Source: Rhodospirillales bacterium (GTDB lineage: Bacteria > Pseudomonadota > Alphaproteobacteria > Acetobacterales > Acetobacteraceae). From it: a stretch of DNA of 64,000 nt. The notes under the pieces were generated by a model. That model did not search any database. It was not told where the DNA came from and worked only from the letters and a program-made list of their open reading frames with translations. Both the position numbers and the translations under genes were made by a program. The DNA is taken from positions 1-64,000 of the forward strand of contig JANYDF010000028.1 of NCBI GenBank assembly GCA_025359905.1, in the 5' to 3' direction. Positions 59,479 to 64,000 of this stretch are shown here, in pieces. Positions within the stretch are counted from its first letter, which is position 1. The number at the start of each line of letters is the position of its first letter.

Positions 59479-61528
59479 TGGCTGGCGCGACGTACAGCGC
59501 CTCGTGGCGTAGATCGCGCAGGATCGGCTCGGCGGGCGTCGCGGGCGTCGGGATTGCCAGCGCAGGTAGCGGCGCGCCAGTGGGCGCGCCAAGGGGTGCG
59601 GCAGGCGCGCGTGGCGCGTTCTTGGCCATCGGGGTTTCTTTGGCCGGCGGGCCGGGTGGCGGGATGGCCACCTTGGCGCCCGGCGGGTGGCCGGGTTGCA
59701 ATGGAATGTTGAGCGCCTGGGCGATGGCGCTGGCGTTATCGGTATCTGGCAACAGCCCCAGCATGGGGGCGGCGCGGGCGATCACCCTCCCGGCGGCAGG
59801 CGCGCTGACCCAGCCCGCCGTGGCGTAGCCGTGCGTGCTGGCGTTTGCCTTCGGCTCGTCCAGCATCATGTAAACCGCATAGCGTGGCGCGTTCATCGGA
59901 AACACGCCCATGAACGCCGACACGCGCGCGTCGGCCTTGTAGCCGCGCCCGCCTGCGGTTTTCTGCGCCGTGCCGGTCTTGCCGCCAACGTAGTAGCCCG
60001 GCACCTCGGCCGCCTGCCCGAAGCCTTGCGTGACCACAAGGCGCATCAGCTTGCGCACCGTGTCGGACGTGCTTTGCTGCATCACCCGCACGCCGCTGCG
60101 CGGGGGCGCACCTTCTTCCGGCGTCAGAATGGTCGGCTGCATGTAGATGCCGCCGTTGGCCACCGCCGCCGTGCCAGCCACCACATGCAGCGGCGTCACC
60201 GCGATGCCCTGGCCGAAGCCGATGGTCAGCGTGGAGGCGAGCTTCCACTTTGCCTCGGACGGCGCGCGCGGCTCGGCGGAGGGCAGTTCGAAGCCGAGCC
60301 GGTCGAGCATGCCCATGTGGCCGAGCCATTGGCGCTGGCGGTCCGCGCCCACCGCCTCGGCCATATGAGCGGCGCCGATGTTGGATGAGAAGGCGATGAT
60401 TTCCGGCACATACAGAAACCGCGCCTTCGGCTTGAAGTCGCTGATGCTGTAGCGGCCGATATGGATCGGGTAAGTCGCGTCGAAGCCGTTCCAGATATTG
60501 ACGGTGCCGGCGTCCAGCGCCATCGACACGGTTTGCAACTTGAACGTGCTGCCCGGCTCGTAGTCGCGGCCGATGGCGCGATTGACCTGTTGCTCGGTGG
60601 TGGTGCTGGCGAAGTCGTTGGCGTCGTAGTCGGGCAGGCTGACCATGGCCAGCACTTCCCCGGTGCGCACGTCCATCACGATGCCGCAGGCGGCGATGGC
60701 GGAGAAATCCTCCATCGCATGCACCAATTCGTCGCGCACCACCGCCTGCACGCGCACATCGAGCGACAAATGCAGCGGCGAGGGGTCGTCGCGCAGCCGC
60801 TTCTCGAAGATCTTCTCCACGCCGCCGCCGACGCCGTGGCCGTCCACATCGACGCCGCCGAGCACTTGCGCGGCGACCCGGCCGAGCGGATAGCGGCGGC
60901 GTTCGCCGGATTGGAAATACACGCCCGGCAAGCCCAGCCCGTTGATCGCCTGTTCTTCGTGCCCGGTGATCTGGCGAGCGAGGTAGACGAACTGCTTGCC
61001 GGTGTCCGACAGCCGCGCCAGCGTTTCGTCGACTTCAAGGCGGGGCAGCACGGTGCGCAGCTTTTGCACCGCATCGGACGCATCGACGATCTCACGCGGG
61101 TTGGCGTACAGCCCGACGGTGGGCAGCGACACCGCCAGCAGTTCGCCGTTGCGGTCGGTGACCATGGCCCGCCCGGTATGCAGGCCGAGGTCGAGCGCCG
61201 CTGGAATGGTTGGCAGGCGCAAGGCAGGCAGCGGCGTTTCGTGACGCAGCACGGCGGCGGCTTTGGGGTGGGCCGGGCGGATCACCGTGGCGTCGGCCAG
61301 CCGCAGCATCACCAGCCCGAACAACAGCGCGAAACCGCCGGCGGCGATCAGCAGGCGGTCGCGGGTTCGGTCCATCGCGGCGCGGCGGGCGAGATCGGGG
61401 CCGGTGACGCGGACGTGCTCGGTCTGCGGCTGGCTGCCGCCGAGCGTGGTGCCGAACCGGCGCACCGGGCTGAACGGGTCGGGTGCGGCTGGCGAGCCGT
61501 CCGGGCGCGGTTTGGCGGGGCCGGTCAT
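59465..61528 (-). CDS. ftsI: Septal transpeptidase FtsI (PBP3)
   Basis: 687 residues. One N-terminal membrane helix (about 57-80) follows a basic cytoplasmic segment. Then comes the pedestal domain, and the transpeptidase domain with SxxK in YEPGSTFKLQ, SxN in FSSNIG and KTGT in VGGKTGTAQ. A Pro/Ala-rich extension of about 80 residues follows the catalytic domain. It crosslinks septal peptidoglycan with FtsW. It overlaps ftsL by 4 bases. Confidence 0.97.
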   Translation of the reverse strand: MTGPAKPRPDGSPAAPDPFSPVRRFGTTLGGSQPQTEHVRVTGPDLARRAAMDRTRDRLLIAAGGFALLFGLVMLRLADATVIRPAHPKAAAVLRHETPLPALRLPTIPAALDLGLHTGRAMVTDRNGELLAVSLPTVGLYANPREIVDASDAVQKLRTVLPRLEVDETLARLSDTGKQFVYLARQITGHEEQAINGLGLPGVYFQSGERRRYPLGRVAAQVLGGVDVDGHGVGGGVEKIFEKRLRDDPSPLHLSLDVRVQAVVRDELVHAMEDFSAIAACGIVMDVRTGEVLAMVSLPDYDANDFASTTTEQQVNRAIGRDYEPGSTFKLQTVSMALDAGTVNIWNGFDATYPIHIGRYSISDFKPKARFLYVPEIIAFSSNIGAAHMAEAVGADRQRQWLGHMGMLDRLGFELPSAEPRAPSEAKWKLASTLTIGFGQGIAVTPLHVVAGTAAVANGGIYMQPTILTPEEGAPPRSGVRVMQQSTSDTVRKLMRLVVTQGFGQAAEVPGYYVGGKTGTAQKTAGGRGYKADARVSAFMGVFPMNAPRYAVYMMLDEPKANASTHGYATAGWVSAPAAGRVIARAAPMLGLLPDTDNASAIAQALNIPLQPGHPPGAKVAIPPPGPPAKETPMAKNAPRAPAAPLGAPTGAPLPALAIPTPATPAEPILRDLRHEALYVAPANAVR

Positions 61529-62409
61529 TGCGAGGTCCCCACGGTGTAGAGCGTGGCGTTGCTGGCCGGGCTGAGCGGAGCAGGCGGCGCCATGTTGCGG
61601 GCCATGCCGAGAGCGGAGGCGACCACCGGTGCGCTGGTGCTGAGCGGCGCGGCTTTGGCGATGCGGGCGAGCACGTCGGCGGCGCTGGCGGGCGGCGGCG
61701 CATAGGCGTCCGCGCGCGGAGCGGGGCGGGCAACCCAGGCCACCGTAGAGCCCGGCGTCTGCAGCCGCGCCGGGACAAACGGCGCTGCGGCTGGCGCTGG
61801 CGGCCGGGGCTGCGGCGCTGCGGCGGCGAGGGTGAGCGGTGTGGGCGCCGGTTTGGCGGGTGCGGCGGCAACGGCCGCAGGGCGCGGGGCGGGTTTGGCC
61901 AAGGCCGCAACGGGGGCCGCAACGGGGGCTGCGACGGGAGCCGTGGCAGCCGCGCTGACGGGCGCGCGGGCCGGTGAGGCCGCAGGCGGCGTCACGGCGG
62001 TGGGGATCATCGCGCCAGAGTCGCTTGGCTTTTCGGGCGGCGGCAACTCGCTGTCCGGCGCGCCGCGCGACGCTGGTGCGCTATCCTGGTCCAGCGGGGC
62101 TGCGGGCACCGTGGCCGCGCCGACCGGCGGCAGCCGGCGATCCAGCTCGGCCATATTCGTCCACTGACTCGGCTGAATGCTTTTCAGTCCAGTCAGATGC
62201 GCGGTGGCCAACTCGGTCAGCCGCTCTGGGTCGTTCAGCCGCGTGTACTGCATCTTCAGCAGCGCGGTGTGTTCGCGCAACGCCGCCGTGGCTTCCTGCA
62301 CATGGCGGATTTGCTTGTCGATGACCTCGGCGCGGTGCTTGACTTGAAACATGTACCAGCCGGATCCAGCGGCCAGCAGCAATAGAACGAGAGTGGACCA
62401 ACGGATCAT
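61525..62409 (-). CDS. ftsL: FtsL-like divisome protein with long Pro/Ala-rich tail
   Basis: 294 residues, about three times the usual FtsL length. A membrane helix at about 3-21 ([21 protein letters not shown]) is followed by a short coiled coil ([27 protein letters not shown]) and [20 protein letters not shown], the part that matches FtsL. From about residue 90 the sequence is Ala/Pro-rich and low complexity with [13 protein letters not shown]-type repeats. It is identified mainly by size of the conserved part and by position between rsmH and ftsI. Confidence 0.8.
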   Translation of the reverse strand: MIRWSTLVLLLLAAGSGWYMFQVKHRAEVIDKQIRHVQEATAALREHTALLKMQYTRLNDPERLTELATAHLTGLKSIQPSQWTNMAELDRRLPPVGAATVPAAPLDQDSAPASRGAPDSELPPPEKPSDSGAMIPTAVTPPAASPARAPVSAAATAPVAAPVAAPVAALAKPAPRPAAVAAAPAKPAPTPLTLAAAAPQPRPPAPAAAPFVPARLQTPGSTVAWVARPAPRADAYAPPPASAADVLARIAKAAPLSTSAPVVASALGMARNMAPPAPLSPASNATLYTVGTSQ

Positions 62410-63377
62410 CGCGGGGCCTCCTCGCCGCCGATCCAGCCTGCGGACAGGTTGGGGTTGAGCCGTTGCAGGGCGCGCAGCCGGGCGCTGCGGGCGCGCGGGT
62501 TGGCGTGGGTCTCGCTGTCGCTGGGGCGCAGGGCGCGCGGTGTCAGCAGGTCCCATTCCGGTGCTTTGCGGCCGAGCAGCCCGGCCGGGTCGTGGCGTGA
62601 TGGCGCGGGCGCCCGACCGGCGGCTTCGACCATGAAGCGTTTGACGATGCGGTCTTCCAGCGAGTGGAAGCTGACCACCACCAGCCGCCCGCCGGGGGCG
62701 AGCAGGGCCAGGGCCTGTTGCAGCGCGCGTTCCAGTTCGCCGAGCTCGTCGTTCACCCGGATGCGCAGCGCCTGAAAGCTGCGCGTCGAAGGGTCGATGC
62801 CGGAGCGGTCCGGCGGCACCACGGCGCGGATCACGTTGGCCAGTTGCGTGGTAGTGACAATCGGCGCTTCGGCGCGCGCCGCCACGACGGCCTTGGCGAT
62901 GCGCCGTGAGAGCCGCTCCTCGCCGAAGGTATAAAGCGTGTCGGCCAGCTCGGCTTCCGGCAGCCCGTTGACCAGGTCGGCGGCGGTCAGCCCGTCGCGT
63001 GACATCCGCATATCGAGCGGCCCGTCGCCACGAAAGCTGAAGCCACGGTCGAAATTGTCGATCTGAAACGACGACACACCGATGTCGAGCACCACCCCAT
63101 CGAGCGCCTGAATCTCGGCATCGTGCAGCAAATTCAGCATGTTGCCGAAGCTGCCTTCGAGCATGTGCAGCCGGCCGGGAAACGCGGCGGCTAGTGCTGC
63201 GCCGCGCGCGATGGCCTCCGGGTCGCGGTCGATGGCGTACAGCGTGCAATCGGCGGCGGCCAGGATGCCGCGCGCATAGCCGCCGCCGCCGAAGGTACCG
63301 TCGAGATAGGTCTCGCCGCCGCGCGGCGCCAGCATCTCCAGCACTTCGGGCAGCATGACCGGCAGATGCCCGCTCAT
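62406..63377 (-). CDS. rsmH: 16S rRNA m4C1402 methyltransferase RsmH
   Basis: 323 residues. [29 protein letters not shown] (SAM site), [20 protein letters not shown] and [16 protein letters not shown] are the MraW/RsmH blocks. It methylates N4 of C1402 in the decoding centre. It overlaps ftsL and mraZ by 4 bases each. Confidence 0.98.
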   Translation of the reverse strand: MSGHLPVMLPEVLEMLAPRGGETYLDGTFGGGGYARGILAAADCTLYAIDRDPEAIARGAALAAAFPGRLHMLEGSFGNMLNLLHDAEIQALDGVVLDIGVSSFQIDNFDRGFSFRGDGPLDMRMSRDGLTAADLVNGLPEAELADTLYTFGEERLSRRIAKAVVAARAEAPIVTTTQLANVIRAVVPPDRSGIDPSTRSFQALRIRVNDELGELERALQQALALLAPGGRLVVVSFHSLEDRIVKRFMVEAAGRAPAPSRHDPAGLLGRKAPEWDLLTPRALRPSDSETHANPRARSARLRALQRLNPNLSAGWIGGEEAPR

Positions 63378-63856
63378 GGCGCGCCCCCAGCCAGTGGTGC
63401 TGCTGCAATCACCCCGGCGCGGGCGCGCTGGCGCGCCAGATTGTTGGCGGCGGCTTCGGCCATGCGCTGCTCGGCGCCCGGTGGGTCCCAAATTTGAAAG
63501 GTGCGGCCGATGCCCAGGAAGGTCACGCTGCCCTGGAAGCCGTACAATTTGACCAGCGCGCTCGGCAGCACGGTGCGCCCGTCGCCGTCCACATCCAGCG
63601 TCACCGTCTGCGCATGCAACTCGGTGGCCTGATCCTCGTATTCGGCGCTGAACGGGTCCATCGCGTCCAGGCGCGCGGTGAGGGTCTGGAAATGCGCTTC
63701 CGAGCAGCCTTCGAGGCAGGGATGCAGCAAAGCCGGGCGCAGAACGAGCTTCAGGCCGGTTTCGGGCCTGCCCAGCAATGGACGGAACGGCGACGGGATC
63801 GAGACCCGCCCCTTATCGTCCAGCTTGTTGGTGTGATTGCCCGTGAACGCATTCAT
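63374..63856 (-). CDS. mraZ: Transcriptional regulator MraZ
   Basis: 160 residues. There are two SpoVT/AbrB-like halves: [16 protein letters not shown] and [21 protein letters not shown], with the DxKGR and DGDGR loops. It forms a ring and binds repeats before the dcw operon, of which it is the first gene. A GAGGAGAGG stretch sits about 20 bases before the ATG, too far for ideal spacing. Confidence 0.96.
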   Translation of the reverse strand: MNAFTGNHTNKLDDKGRVSIPSPFRPLLGRPETGLKLVLRPALLHPCLEGCSEAHFQTLTARLDAMDPFSAEYEDQATELHAQTVTLDVDGDGRTVLPSALVKLYGFQGSVTFLGIGRTFQIWDPPGAEQRMAEAAANNLARQRARAGVIAAAPLAGGAP

Positions 63857-64000
63857 CCGGCCGGGATCGCCCTCTCCTCATGGTTGCAGCCTGTCTTGGG
63901 AGACGTGCCGGCGGGTTTGCGGGTGCGAGGTGCCGGGTTCGGCCGATCCGTTCTGATTTGGCTGGGATAGCATGGAACTTTCTGGGAGTCGAGCGGGATT
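63857..64000 (-). promoter_or_regulatory. Upstream region of the dcw operon
   Basis: 144 bases to the window edge that must hold at least part of the mraZ leader and perhaps the promoter. No gene is seen. TCCCA motifs on the minus strand occur at about 63897, 63964 and 63983, but the spacing does not match the known MraZ boxes, so no site is assigned. Confidence 0.35.

Noticed and set aside
58069-59712. 547-codon plus-strand frame opposite murE
   Set aside because: Antisense shadow of murE with low-complexity His/Gln/Arg content.
63890-63995. Possible MraZ-binding boxes (TGGGA repeats)
   Set aside because: Three TGGGA copies occur, but they are about 20 or more bases apart, unlike the closely spaced repeats known for MraZ, so they may be chance in GC-rich DNA.

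Overview
The window is GC-rich chromosomal DNA that looks like an alphaproteobacterium, most likely of the Rhodospirillales/Acetobacteraceae. Three things point there. The long cell-wall and division (dcw) cluster runs on into lpxC, bamD, recN and ligA. A GTTC-N7-GTTC sequence matches the alphaproteobacterial LexA operator. Hint_2-type proteins and small conserved proteins of the kind common in that family are present. The genus is not resolved. No tRNA, rRNA, CRISPR array or complete insertion sequence was seen.

Left third (1-20000), mostly accessory. A truncated membrane protein gene ends in a clean terminator. Next comes a MITE-like palindromic element with terminal inverted repeats and a 9-bp duplication. 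Then an LVIVD-repeat protein, an acyl-CoA dehydrogenase, and a serralysin-like metalloprotease fused to a Hint domain. An 884-bp AT-rich gap separates the protease from a divergent secreted beta-propeller protein. Further on are a pair of tiny overlapping genes, a NUDIX-like protein, an SDR oxidoreductase, a GT61/FkbM gene pair (surface glycan type), a cupin, a MarR regulator and a second, very large modular Hint protein. An S24-type repressor lies divergent to a small gene with an SOS box. That gene is followed by a probable small RNA with an anti-Shine-Dalgarno tract.

Middle (20000-38700), mixed housekeeping and metabolism. It holds an LLM flavin monooxygenase, a DUF1488-like protein, a transglutaminase-like protease, pyrD, a HAD phosphatase, YqgE, a peroxiredoxin, an exported VOC protein and a HupE/UreJ-like membrane protein. 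The glycine-cleavage operon gcvT-gcvH-gcvP sits behind a tandem glycine riboswitch. After it come a DMT transporter, a DUF1127 protein, an M24B aminopeptidase P, a PEP-CTERM protein with a consensus-like promoter overlapped by a palindrome, and an orphan OmpR-type response regulator.

Right third (38700-64000) is one long minus-strand locus, read mraZ-rsmH-ftsL-ftsI-murE-murF-mraY-murD-ftsW-murG-murC-murB-ddlB-ftsQ-ftsA, then ftsZ, lpxC, bamD, recN and ligA. The first fifteen genes overlap at every junction, so they probably form one translationally coupled unit. They make UDP-MurNAc-pentapeptide, convert it to lipid II, polymerise it at the septum and build the FtsZ ring. lpxC and bamD add outer-membrane biogenesis, and recN and ligA add DNA repair. 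All functions here are inferred from sequence motifs and gene order, with no database search.
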